From contig CALHDG010000011.1 in NCBI GenBank assembly GCA_938023075.1, positions 1 to 35,085 on the forward strand: 35,085 bases of DNA. The letters run 5' to 3'. The translations under genes were made by a program, and so were the position numbers. Origin of the DNA: an uncultured Chitinophagales bacterium. GTDB lineage: Bacteria; Bacteroidota; Bacteroidia; Chitinophagales; JAHDHT01. The notes below the pieces were generated by a model. The model was not told the DNA's origin. It did not search any database and saw only the letters and a list, made by a program, of their open reading frames with translations. Of this stretch, positions 24,808-31,766 are shown piece after piece (position 1 is the stretch's first letter; the number at the start of each line of letters is the position of its first letter).

Positions 24808-25204
24808 CAAACTTCATTCCTATCTAAAAACAAATTCAATTTTAGCTAATGTAACATATACCAGTTTACTTAGCGCATAGCCCACTAATTAACTGCCCAA
24901 ACAAACCCTATTGAAATTGCAATATTAACTTATAAATAAAATTTTAAATTTGTTAATAAATAAAAAAAATATGTAAAATAGTGGCGGCTTTCTTTTTTTC
25001 ATCTTACTTTAGCATTAGTAATTTGAAATACAACATTATACAATTTTTGAAACGCTAACGACTTTAGTATGTAAATGCAACGCATGAAGAACCATTTTAA
25101 AATAGTATAATTTTAAATGGATGCCATAGGTATGCTTTTATCTACAATTGAAACGCGATATATTTTTTAGCTAAATAAGTATACAGGAGTAAGCCGAAAA
25201 TCCG
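24808..25204. other. AT-rich gene-free stretch before the double-glycine peptide
   Basis: About 400 bases with only very short ORFs (7-17 codons), none with a recognisable product. I see no tRNA-like structure and no exact TAnnTTTG element. A TTTG at 25022-25025 followed by TACAATTTTTG at 25039-25049 is off-spacing and not called. This segment presumably holds the promoter of the 25264 peptide gene. Confidence 0.5.
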
Positions 25205-25223
25205 GTCTTTAAATTTTAAAGAC
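25205..25223. other. AT-rich inverted repeat upstream of the peptide gene
   Basis: GTCTTTAAA-T-TTTAAAGAC is a perfect 9-bp palindrome with one central base, 40 bases before the ATG at 25264. No T-run follows, so it does not look like a terminator. It could be an operator or a leader hairpin. Confidence 0.4.
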
Positions 25224-25263
25224 GCATAAAGTGAGTAGGCACAAATAATTTAATCATATAATC

Positions 25264-25338
25264 ATGTACGAAATTAAAAATTTGAATACCGTTGAAGGTG
25301 GTGCAGGAATAATAGTAATTGTTGATCCTGTTTTTTAA
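25264..25338 (+). CDS. Short peptide with double-glycine-type leader (bacteriocin- or pheromone-like candidate)
   Basis: A 24-codon ORF that a length filter would miss. The leader reads MYEIKNLNTVEGG and the remainder AGIIVIVDPVF. Val-Glu-Gly-Gly preceded by spaced Leu/Ile residues (I4, L7, V10) is the pattern recognised by C39-peptidase ABC exporters in class II bacteriocins, ComC-like pheromones and Bacteroidota GG-leader natural products. The predicted mature peptide is 11 residues, very hydrophobic, with one Asp and one Pro. A terminator-like hairpin follows 92 bases downstream, implying a dedicated short transcript. No C39 transporter, modifying enzyme or immunity gene is in the window; the nearest gene is a convergent alpha/beta hydrolase. 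It may be chance or a decayed precursor. Confidence 0.5.
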   Translation: MYEIKNLNTVEGGAGIIVIVDPVF

Positions 25339-25430
25339 GAATCATTACTACATCTTAAGTGTAAAAACCATTAAGATAATCTGTTTTCAGACCTCTTAAT
25401 TTAAATATATACTACACTTATTAATCAAAC

Positions 25431-25470
25431 AAATCTCACATTAATCAATATGGTTTATGTGAGGTTTTTT
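25431..25470 (+). terminator. Intrinsic terminator downstream of the peptide gene
   Basis: AAATCTCACAT (25431-25441) pairs with ATGTGAGGTTT (25457-25467; one T-G wobble) around a 15-base loop, followed by more T (run through 25470). It is the only convincing terminator between 24147 and 25555 and reads in the plus direction, so it probably ends the 25264 transcript. Confidence 0.8.
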
Positions 25471-25554
25471 GTATGTCTAAGAGCCAATTGTTTTTTGAAA
25501 GGAAACTTTTAAAAAGAGAGTATTAGAAAGAAGATGATATGTTTAATAAATATA

Positions 25555-26268
25555 TTACTGCTTATGTTCACTTAACAGATGGGCAATTAACTCCAACACT
25601 TCTTTATCGAAACCCATACCCAAATGCGCACTATCTACTTCAATGTTTTGATGTAAGTCATTTTTCTCATCCTCTATGCACAATGCCCAAGGTACAATAC
25701 CATCTTTTTTTGAGTAAATGGCAGTAGTAGGGATGGGCGCGGGGCGTGGAATACTGGCTAACAAATCAGGATCTATTTCATCGGCATGTTTACCGTTTAG
25801 CAAACGGTATGCCCACTTGGCATAATTTGCTTTATTTAAACCTTTAAAAGGGGAGGCAAGTGTAATTATCTGACGAATTTTGCGGGGTTTACGCTTTGCA
25901 ATTTCACGACAATAAATACCACCTAAGCTCCAACCGATTAAGCTTACTTTTTGCCCATGGCTTTCTTGTAATTTTTCAACTTGGGTAATCATTGTTTCTA
26001 CATCTTCAATTCTGCCATAATTTCTGCCTAACTTCCAATCGTAAGAAGTGTAGCCCATTTTATTGACAAAATCTCTCAGCGGCTTGGTCGATAATTCGCC
26101 AGCCAAAAAACCTGGAATGACTAAAACCGGATGTCCATCACCTTTAACTTGCGGTTGAAACTCGTTTCTGAATTTTATGGAACTAGCTCGATCATAAACT
26201 GAACGTAAACCTTCTGTTATAAAAAGTAACAGCGATGGTCGTTGAATAACTTGTGAATTGCTCATCAT
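25555..26268 (-). CDS. Alpha/beta hydrolase (lipase/esterase-like)
   Basis: 237 residues. HPVLVIPGFLAGELST is the oxyanion-hole strand and loop, VSLIGWSLGGIYC is the nucleophile elbow (Ser114), Asp189 lies in YSKKDGIVPW and His215 in DSAHLGMGF, giving a complete Ser-Asp-His triad. No signal peptide is evident, although the N-terminal PSLLLFITEGLRSVYD segment is amphipathic. The frame opens at GTG 26277, but the tandem ATGs at 26268 and 26265 are more likely starts. The physiological substrate is unknown. It is upstream of nothing on its strand, and its 3' end faces the peptide gene. Confidence 0.88.
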   Translation of the reverse strand: MMSNSQVIQRPSLLLFITEGLRSVYDRASSIKFRNEFQPQVKGDGHPVLVIPGFLAGELSTKPLRDFVNKMGYTSYDWKLGRNYGRIEDVETMITQVEKLQESHGQKVSLIGWSLGGIYCREIAKRKPRKIRQIITLASPFKGLNKANYAKWAYRLLNGKHADEIDPDLLASIPRPAPIPTTAIYSKKDGIVPWALCIEDEKNDLHQNIEVDSAHLGMGFDKEVLELIAHLLSEHKQ

Positions 26269-26511
26269 TACTTGCACAATATTACTAATATTCTTTAAAT
26301 TTAGACGAAAAACTTTACATTCGGTTAGTATAATTAAATGTTGAATGAAGATTTATTGATTTTGTATGAGCTATTATGTTGATAATCATTTGTTTAGAGG
26401 TGAAATGTTTTGTATTGATAATGTGTTAGATAACTTTAGTGACTGATGAATAATTGATTAGCTTTCAAGTAAATGATATGTTGCCTTCCACGAAAAACCG
26501 AGTTTTGATAT

Positions 26512-26636
26512 CTAGCCCCGATTGCAACGGTTATGCTATTTTGCCGCAAAGATTATGCAGAATGGCAAATAGCATTTGAGTGGAAAGCGGGACCCAAAGT
26601 TTGTGCGCGTTGTAAGGTTTCGCTTCAAAAAAAACA
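26512..26636 (+). repeat. R1 element copy D
   Basis: Left box TAGCCCCGATTGCAACGGTT (26513-26532), hairpin arms ATGCTATTT (26533-26541) and AAATAGCAT (26567-26575) extended by GCC/GGC after a one-base bulge, right box TTGAGTGGAAAGCGGGAC, spacer, GTTTCGCTTC and an A-run. The element ends directly against the 3' end of the SpoIIE phosphatase gene. The remaining 26278-26511 gap is AT-rich with no gene seen. Confidence 0.88.
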
Positions 26637-26638
26637 GC

Positions 26639-27895
26639 TTATAAAATTTTACAAGTTAAAATAGAAATGTCGTCATCGTATTCTTTATCGCCTTTAAATT
26701 GCAACAAATGTTTAATCAATTCATCATTAAAGTTATGTGGGTGTAAACTTTGATGGCTTTTCAAAAATTCAATCAGTAGTTCCGGCTCAAAAAGCATCCC
26801 GTCTTCATTGCTGGTATCGGTTAATCCATCGGTATAATTGAGTAGTATACTATCGGGTTTAACTTTTACTTCGCCATAGCTAATATGGGGCAAGTCTTCA
26901 AACATACCCAAAATGGTACAACCTTTTTGTAGCAGTTGCATGTCTCCATTGCTGATTAAAATAGAAGGATTGTGCCCAGCATTGACGTACATCAAATTGC
27001 GGGTTCTAAAATTGTATTTACCCAAAAAGAGGGTAATAAATTTTTCGCATTTGGTAATTTCGGCAATCCGGGTATTCAGTTTATAAATTAATGGAATCAT
27101 CGAATGCCTTTCTGTAACCAAAGTGCGTAAAACAGCTTGAAAGTTTGCCATCAAAATGGCTGCCGGTATGCCTTTTCCTGAAATGTCGGCGATACAAAAA
27201 ACGGCTTCATCTTCACTAATAGGAATATAATCATAATAATCACCGCCAATGCTATGGTGTGGTTTATAGATGCCAGAAATTACTATTTTTTCATTATTCG
27301 GTAAATCATCAGGAATTAATTGAGCTTGCATGCGGGCTGCCAACTCCAACTCCTTTTGCATTTTTTCCGATTCAATTTCTTGCCTTACCAAACGTTTGTT
27401 TTCAATAGCCACCGCAATAATATTGGTAATGGTTTGTATAAACTTTAGTTTTTCGTTTAACTTTTCTTTATCGTGTAATTTAACATTGCCCAAAAGCGTA
27501 TAGGCTAAAGGAATATTTTTATGGAGCACGGGCACAACCGTTTTAAAATATTCGGCACATTTACTTTCTTCATCGTTTAAAAAAGTGGTTGAGGTATAGA
27601 GCGATAATTCATCCGCTAATTCGGTTTCAAATATCGTTTCATTTTCAAAATCTACTAAAGCCCCAATTTCCCAAATGTTATCTCTTTTAATGTAAAACAA
27701 AAACCGATCAACCCCAAGTTGGGCGGTTAAAATAAACTTGTAAATACTGTATAGAGATCGATAAGACATGTTGTTGTTAATCGCCTTAGTCACCTCTAAC
27801 AACGATTCCATTTGCAATTGCTTTACCTGCAACTGCCTCTCCAAGTCGAGCTTTTTATACTCTTCTGTGTTTTCAAAAAGTGTATCTATATCCAT
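26639..27895 (-). CDS. GAF domain plus SpoIIE-type PP2C serine phosphatase
   Basis: 418 residues. A short coiled-coil-like N-terminus (LDLERQLQVKQLQMESLLEV) leads into a GAF-like sensor (about 35-170: YSIYKFILTAQLGVDRFLFY), a linker helix (ENKRLVRQEIESEKMQKELE, then LAARMQAQLIP) and the SpoIIE/RsbU PP2C domain. Metal-binding motifs are present: GGDYYDYI, ADISGKGIPAA, VNAGHNPS, NYTDGLTD and DDDISIL. Such proteins typically dephosphorylate anti-anti-sigma (STAS) proteins; no partner is in the window. The frame opens at GTG 27922, but ATG 27895 (MDIDTLFENTEE) is preferred. Its stop lies next to R1 copy D. Confidence 0.92.
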   Translation of the reverse strand: MDIDTLFENTEEYKKLDLERQLQVKQLQMESLLEVTKAINNNMSYRSLYSIYKFILTAQLGVDRFLFYIKRDNIWEIGALVDFENETIFETELADELSLYTSTTFLNDEESKCAEYFKTVVPVLHKNIPLAYTLLGNVKLHDKEKLNEKLKFIQTITNIIAVAIENKRLVRQEIESEKMQKELELAARMQAQLIPDDLPNNEKIVISGIYKPHHSIGGDYYDYIPISEDEAVFCIADISGKGIPAAILMANFQAVLRTLVTERHSMIPLIYKLNTRIAEITKCEKFITLFLGKYNFRTRNLMYVNAGHNPSILISNGDMQLLQKGCTILGMFEDLPHISYGEVKVKPDSILLNYTDGLTDTSNEDGMLFEPELLIEFLKSHQSLHPHNFNDELIKHLLQFKGDKEYDDDISILTCKIL

Positions 27896-28088
27896 CAAAC
27901 GCTTAGGGTAGTTTGTAACCACTTAACTAATAATACCAATTTGGCAAAATATAGTATGAGTAATTTTTATATGATGCGGTTAAGATACAAATTATAGCTA
28001 TATGGTAGATTATTTTAACAACAATTGAGTTTTCTAAACTAATAACAGTAAAAAATTTCCGGTTGAAATTGTACCTTTAAGCAGTTTA

Positions 28089-28673
28089 ATGATTAACGAA
28101 ATGAAGTACATAATTTCTGCGGTTCTCTTACTCACCTTATTGGCTTGCCAAACAGATACTACACCAAATCAGGTAAAAAATGAATCATCTGCACTAAACA
28201 ATCCATCAACGGAAAATGAAATAACTACTCTAAGTAAAGTATCCGACAATACATTAACCTTATCCGAACCAGAAATACAAACCATTATTTTTGTGTGCGA
28301 ATATGGTTTCGACAAAAGTGTACTGGCTGCCAGTTATTTTAATGAGCAGATGAAAAACAAACGCCTGCCTTACATAGCCATAAGCCGCGCTGCTAAAAGT
28401 AATAAACGGAAAATGAACAATATACCAACGGCTATTTTAACGGATATATTATCAACCGGTTTAACGTTGCGATCGACTGATGTAATAATTTTAAGCCAAG
28501 CTGAATTGATTGATGCTTACAAAGTAATTTTTTTAGATGATCTACCCCTTGCTAAAAGTCAGCAAAAATTGATCTCTTGGAACAATATACCACCTTTAAA
28601 AGTTGGGGTTCATAAAACTTTATCGGCTATAAAAGAAAAGGTGGATAAACTCGTTAAAGAGATTGGATGTTGA
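28089..28673 (+). CDS. Lipoprotein with LMW-phosphatase/ArsC-like domain, active-site Arg replaced by Lys
   Basis: 194 residues. The signal peptide ends LLTLLAC (lipid Cys20) followed by QTDT; a second possible start is ATG 28101 (MKYIISAV), which also leaves a workable signal. A polar linker runs to about residue 60. Then TIIFVCEYGFDKSVLAASYF (residues 65-84) resembles the P-loop of low-molecular-weight protein tyrosine phosphatases and thioredoxin-type arsenate reductases, Cys-x5-Arg-Ser, but reads C70-x5-K76-S77. Later IPYIAISRAA-like strands and SWNNIPPL fit the same fold loosely. Catalysis is uncertain; it might be a periplasmic or surface sensor or binding protein. It is 95 bases upstream of the MbnP-like gene on the same strand. 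Confidence 0.65.
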   Translation: MINEMKYIISAVLLLTLLACQTDTTPNQVKNESSALNNPSTENEITTLSKVSDNTLTLSEPEIQTIIFVCEYGFDKSVLAASYFNEQMKNKRLPYIAISRAAKSNKRKMNNIPTAILTDILSTGLTLRSTDVIILSQAELIDAYKVIFLDDLPLAKSQQKLISWNNIPPLKVGVHKTLSAIKEKVDKLVKEIGC

Positions 28674-28768
28674 GATGATTATGATGAATTTATAATTGAT
28701 TTATTTAATTATTATTTAATTTTAGAGAAAGCAACCAACAGTTTAAAAATTAAAAATATTAATGTTTT

Positions 28769-29497
28769 ATGAAAAAGATCAGTTTATTGTTGTTGTCGTG
28801 TTGCATGTTGCTGATTGCATGCGACAAGAAAAAAGAAGGAACAATACAAATTAAGATAGTACCAACCTATGGCGATACGGTAATGGAAATGAACAAAGCG
28901 GTACAAGATGAAAATGGATTAGACATTCTGAAGTTAGAAGGAAAATTTCACATGTATTTATCTAACATAAAACTAATAGGAGCCAATAGTAGTGAAGCCA
29001 TTGAAGAAGAAATAGTGCTATTGGATTTGTTAGATACTGAACACAATCCCTCTTTAAGTAAAGTAGCTGCCGGAGCGTATACCTCAATAGAAATGGGTTT
29101 AGGGGTTGATGAAAAATGGAATCACGAAGACCCCGTTAGTTTTGACAACGATCATCCATTGGGTTTTGACCATAGTGGTAACGTATGGACTTGGGATTCT
29201 GGTTTTATTTTTTATATGATAGAAGGTTCGTATGCTTACAATAGAGATGGCGTGATAGATTCGACATTTACCTATCATATTGGTAAAGATGAATTGTTTA
29301 AAACCGTGACGCTACCTAAAAACATTGTAGTAGAAGAAGACGCTATAACAGCATTAGAGCTGCGCTTAGATTTGAAAAAACTGTTGATGGATGAAGGCGG
29401 CATGGACTTAACAACCGAAAGTAAATCGCGTAGTGGTGAAAAAGAGTTTGCCATTGCTCAAAAATTTGCTAACCTAATATCAGAAACCATTGAATAA
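28769..29497 (+). CDS. MbnP-like lipoprotein (copper-handling partner of MbnH)
   Basis: 242 residues, with a signal peptide ending LLIAC (lipid Cys18) followed by DKKKEG. The body has the MbnP-family pattern: LEGKFHMYLSNIKLI (residues about 52-66), SIEMGLGVDEKWNHEDP and GNVWTWDSGFIFYMIEGSYA. Known MbnP proteins are periplasmic copper-binding partners of the diheme enzyme MbnH, which modifies an MbnP tryptophan to kynurenine. Several Trp are present here in the conserved regions. The next gene encodes an MbnH-like diheme protein and overlaps it by 8 bases, which strongly supports the pairing. Confidence 0.82.
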   Translation: MKKISLLLLSCCMLLIACDKKKEGTIQIKIVPTYGDTVMEMNKAVQDENGLDILKLEGKFHMYLSNIKLIGANSSEAIEEEIVLLDLLDTEHNPSLSKVAAGAYTSIEMGLGVDEKWNHEDPVSFDNDHPLGFDHSGNVWTWDSGFIFYMIEGSYAYNRDGVIDSTFTYHIGKDELFKTVTLPKNIVVEEDAITALELRLDLKKLLMDEGGMDLTTESKSRSGEKEFAIAQKFANLISETIE

Positions 29498-30590
29498 GTT
29501 AACTTACCTTATACTAATAGGCGGTGTAGTATTTTTCATATACAGTTGTAAAGAAAATGACAACAACGGACCTGATATAGAAAATTATAAACCTACTCCA
29601 TATGAGTTGACCATACCTCCTACCTTTCCTCAACCAAAAATACCGGCAGATAATCCATTAACGGTTGAGGGCATTAGTTTAGGCAGGCATTTGTTTTGGG
29701 ATCCCATTTTATCTAAAGACAGCACCTTAGCTTGTGCCGGTTGTCATGCACCTAATTTGGGCTATGGAGACAATTTAAAAACCAGTGTTGGTGTAGATGG
29801 CATAGCCGGCAAACGCAATTCTATGCCTTTGTTTAACCTGGCTTGGTCTCCTCAATTTTTGTGGGATGGCAGTGCCGCCACCTTAGAAGAACAAATTTTA
29901 AACCCTGTACGTGACCCGGTTGAAATGCATCTGGATTGGATTAGCGCGGCAAAACGATTGCAGAATCATCCTGATTATCCAACGATGTTTGCCAAAGCTT
30001 TTGGCGAATGCACTGTAATAGATAGCACAAACACTGCCAAAGCCATTGCCCAATTTTTACGTACTATGGTGAGTGCAAGTTCAAAATTTGATAAAGCGAG
30101 TGGGATTAGTGAACCAAAAACTGAACTTACTGACAGCGAATTGAATGGTTTCGTTTTATTTATTGGTACAGCAAATGAAGACGCGCATTGTGTACATTGC
30201 CATAACAAACCATTATTTTCAGTTACAGATGGATATTTTACCAACAATGGTTTAGATGACTGGGAAGACCCTTCAGAATTAACCGATTTAGGCTTAGGTG
30301 GTTTTAATGGCAATCCTGATGATATTGCTAAATTTAAAAATGCTTCTTTACGTAATATTGAATTGACTGCACCTTATATGCACGATGGCCGTTTTCAAAC
30401 TTTAGATGACGTATTGGAACATTACATTTCAGGAGTTCATTTGTCTCCAACCGTTGACTTTAATATAAAATCTAGTTTCGCAAACGGTTTAAAGTTGCCC
30501 GAAAACGGCAGAGAAGATTTACTGGCATTTTTAAAAACCTTAACCGATTGGGAGTTTGTAAATGATACGGCTTTTTATAGTCCGTTTTAG
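29490..30590 (+). CDS. MbnH-like diheme cytochrome c peroxidase-family lipoprotein
   Basis: 366 residues in the CcpA/MauG superfamily. Two covalent heme sites are visible: CAGCH (82-86) and CVHCH (234-238). Other landmarks are LGRHLFWDPILS, RNSMPLFNLAWSPQFLWDG and ASLRNIELTAPYMHDGRFQT (distal Met/His region). The signal peptide ends FFIYSC (Cys20) followed by KEND, so it is probably a lipoprotein. The start is TTG at 29490, inside the last codons of the MbnP-like gene; no in-frame ATG occurs before the signal peptide. Likely role: oxidative modification of the MbnP-like partner, or peroxidase activity. No methanobactin biosynthesis genes are nearby. Confidence 0.87.
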   Translation: MNKLTYLILIGGVVFFIYSCKENDNNGPDIENYKPTPYELTIPPTFPQPKIPADNPLTVEGISLGRHLFWDPILSKDSTLACAGCHAPNLGYGDNLKTSVGVDGIAGKRNSMPLFNLAWSPQFLWDGSAATLEEQILNPVRDPVEMHLDWISAAKRLQNHPDYPTMFAKAFGECTVIDSTNTAKAIAQFLRTMVSASSKFDKASGISEPKTELTDSELNGFVLFIGTANEDAHCVHCHNKPLFSVTDGYFTNNGLDDWEDPSELTDLGLGGFNGNPDDIAKFKNASLRNIELTAPYMHDGRFQTLDDVLEHYISGVHLSPTVDFNIKSSFANGLKLPENGREDLLAFLKTLTDWEFVNDTAFYSPF

Positions 30591-30680
30591 TCATATTCTT
30601 TTGATAGACTACTTGTTTTAAGGAATTAACTTGTCGGATAGATATTTGGCATGTATTTAAAAAGTGATGATGTTGGAAGT

Positions 30681-30800
30681 TTAGCCCCGATAGCAGTGGT
30701 TATACCATTTGTCGCGAGGGTTTGAAGCGTTGGCAAAATGGTATTTGAACGGATAGCGGGGAGCGCGTTTCTAAATGGTTTCAGCGTTTCGCTTCTAAAA
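30681..30800 (+). repeat. R1 element copy E
   Basis: Left box TTAGCCCCGATAGCAGTGG, hairpin arms ATACCATTT (30702-30710) and AAATGGTAT (30736-30744), right box TTGAACGGATAGCGGGG, spacer CGCGTTTCTAAATGG, then CGTTTCGCTTC and an A-run. CCCCG (30685-30689) and CGGGG (30757-30761) give a perfect outer 5-bp stem. It lies between convergent genes; the GTTTCGCTTC end faces the ech1-like gene on the minus strand. Confidence 0.88.
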
Positions 30801-30830
30801 AAAATATTGTTATTTATATACCATATTTAA

Positions 30831-30838
30831 TACCTTTG
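30831..30838 (+). promoter_or_regulatory. Orphan -7 element reading toward the 3' end of the ech1-like gene
   Basis: TACCTTTG followed by CG, with TTG at 30807-30809 (spacing 21). There is no plus-strand gene downstream. A palindrome AAAAGATG-A-CATCTTTT with a further T lies at 30857-30874. The product could be a very short RNA or an antisense RNA to the isomerase gene; it may also be a relic. Confidence 0.35.
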
Positions 30839-30920
30839 CGAAAGAGGCTGACGGGCAAAAGATGACATCTTTTTGATAAGGTTTCATCTCTAATAAGTAA
30901 GCATTAAAGTTATTAGTGTT

Positions 30921-31739
30921 TCAACTCTCCTCCAAAAAAGCCGGCTCCCGCTTTTCAAAATGCGCTTGAAACGATTCGGTTAAATCTTTGCTAAGCAACA
31001 TAGCAGCATTATAGTTGGCAATATTTTTCAAACCATCTTCTACACTATGATCTCTTTGGTACAACAAAATTTCTTTAGTGCCTCTGATACACAACGGAGA
31101 TTTCGAAGCAATTTGTGCAGCAATGTTTTCAACCTTTTCCATCAGCTCTTCTTGATTGGCATAAGCAGCATTTACCAAGCCAATTTTTTCGGCTTCTGGT
31201 CCATAAACTTTTCTGCCGGTATACGCCATTTCAGCCATTATGCCAGGAGCAATAAGATAAGGTAAGCGCTGTAAGGTGCCAATGTCTGCCACCAAACCTA
31301 AGCTGATTTCTTTAATGGTAAAATAAGCATCTTGGGTGCAATACCGAATGTCGCAAGCCGAAATAATATCAACTCCACCACCAATGCAACCATTATGAAT
31401 GGCTGCCAAAACCGGTTTTCTGCAAGTTTCAATAGAGCTAATGGCGTTTTGCAATTTAAAAATATACTGCCGGATTTGATCGCGCTTTCGTGCTTCACAA
31501 TTACCGGTTAACTGATTTTGTAAACCCATTAAGGCTGCTAAATCAATACCGGCACAAAAATGTTTCTCCTTGCCAGATAGTATGATGACTCGTACCTCCG
31601 GGTTTTCGTCCATGTTCTGAAATACCTGTTGCATTTCTTCCCAATCTGGGGTGTCTAAAGAATTGGCTTTATCTGGTTTATTAAAAGATACATGGGCTAT
31701 ATGGTTTTCAATGTGTACTAAAAATGCCTTATACGTCAT
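30921..31739 (-). CDS. Delta(3,5)-delta(2,4)-dienoyl-CoA isomerase-like protein (ECH1-type crotonase)
   Basis: 272-residue crotonase-fold protein. HFCAGIDLAAL (60-70) and GCIGGGVDIISACDIRYC (117-134) form the CoA oxyanion hole, and KEISLGLVADIGTLQRLP (143-160) matches the ECH1 signature closely. D124, E144 and D152 keep exactly the spacing of Asp176, Glu196 and Asp204 in rat dienoyl-CoA isomerase, which suggests isomerisation of dienoyl-CoA in beta-oxidation of unsaturated fatty acids rather than plain hydration. It follows trkA on the same strand, with a -7 element overlapping the trkA stop. Confidence 0.88.
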   Translation of the reverse strand: MTYKAFLVHIENHIAHVSFNKPDKANSLDTPDWEEMQQVFQNMDENPEVRVIILSGKEKHFCAGIDLAALMGLQNQLTGNCEARKRDQIRQYIFKLQNAISSIETCRKPVLAAIHNGCIGGGVDIISACDIRYCTQDAYFTIKEISLGLVADIGTLQRLPYLIAPGIMAEMAYTGRKVYGPEAEKIGLVNAAYANQEELMEKVENIAAQIASKSPLCIRGTKEILLYQRDHSVEDGLKNIANYNAAMLLSKDLTESFQAHFEKREPAFLEES

Positions 31740-31758
31740 ATGTTTATAATATATTTAT

Positions 31759-31766
31759 CAAAGTTA
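31759..31766 (-). promoter_or_regulatory. Putative -7 element for the ech1-like gene
   Basis: The minus strand reads TAACTTTG (TAnnTTTG), 19 bases before the ATG at 31739 and overlapping the last codon of trkA. This suggests the isomerase gene can be transcribed independently of trkA. Confidence 0.4.

Noticed and set aside
25205-25223. AT-rich palindrome considered as a terminator
   Set aside because: The stem is nearly all A/T in the middle and no T-run follows; listed only as an inverted repeat.
25539-25727. Plus-strand ORF of 62 codons near the peptide gene
   Set aside because: It is antisense to the well-supported alpha/beta hydrolase gene and has no recognisable features. It also lies beyond the 25431-25470 terminator.
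26639-27922. GTG start at 27922 for the SpoIIE phosphatase
   Set aside because: An ATG nine codons later (27895) begins a natural-looking N-terminus; the nine extra residues show no family similarity that I can see.
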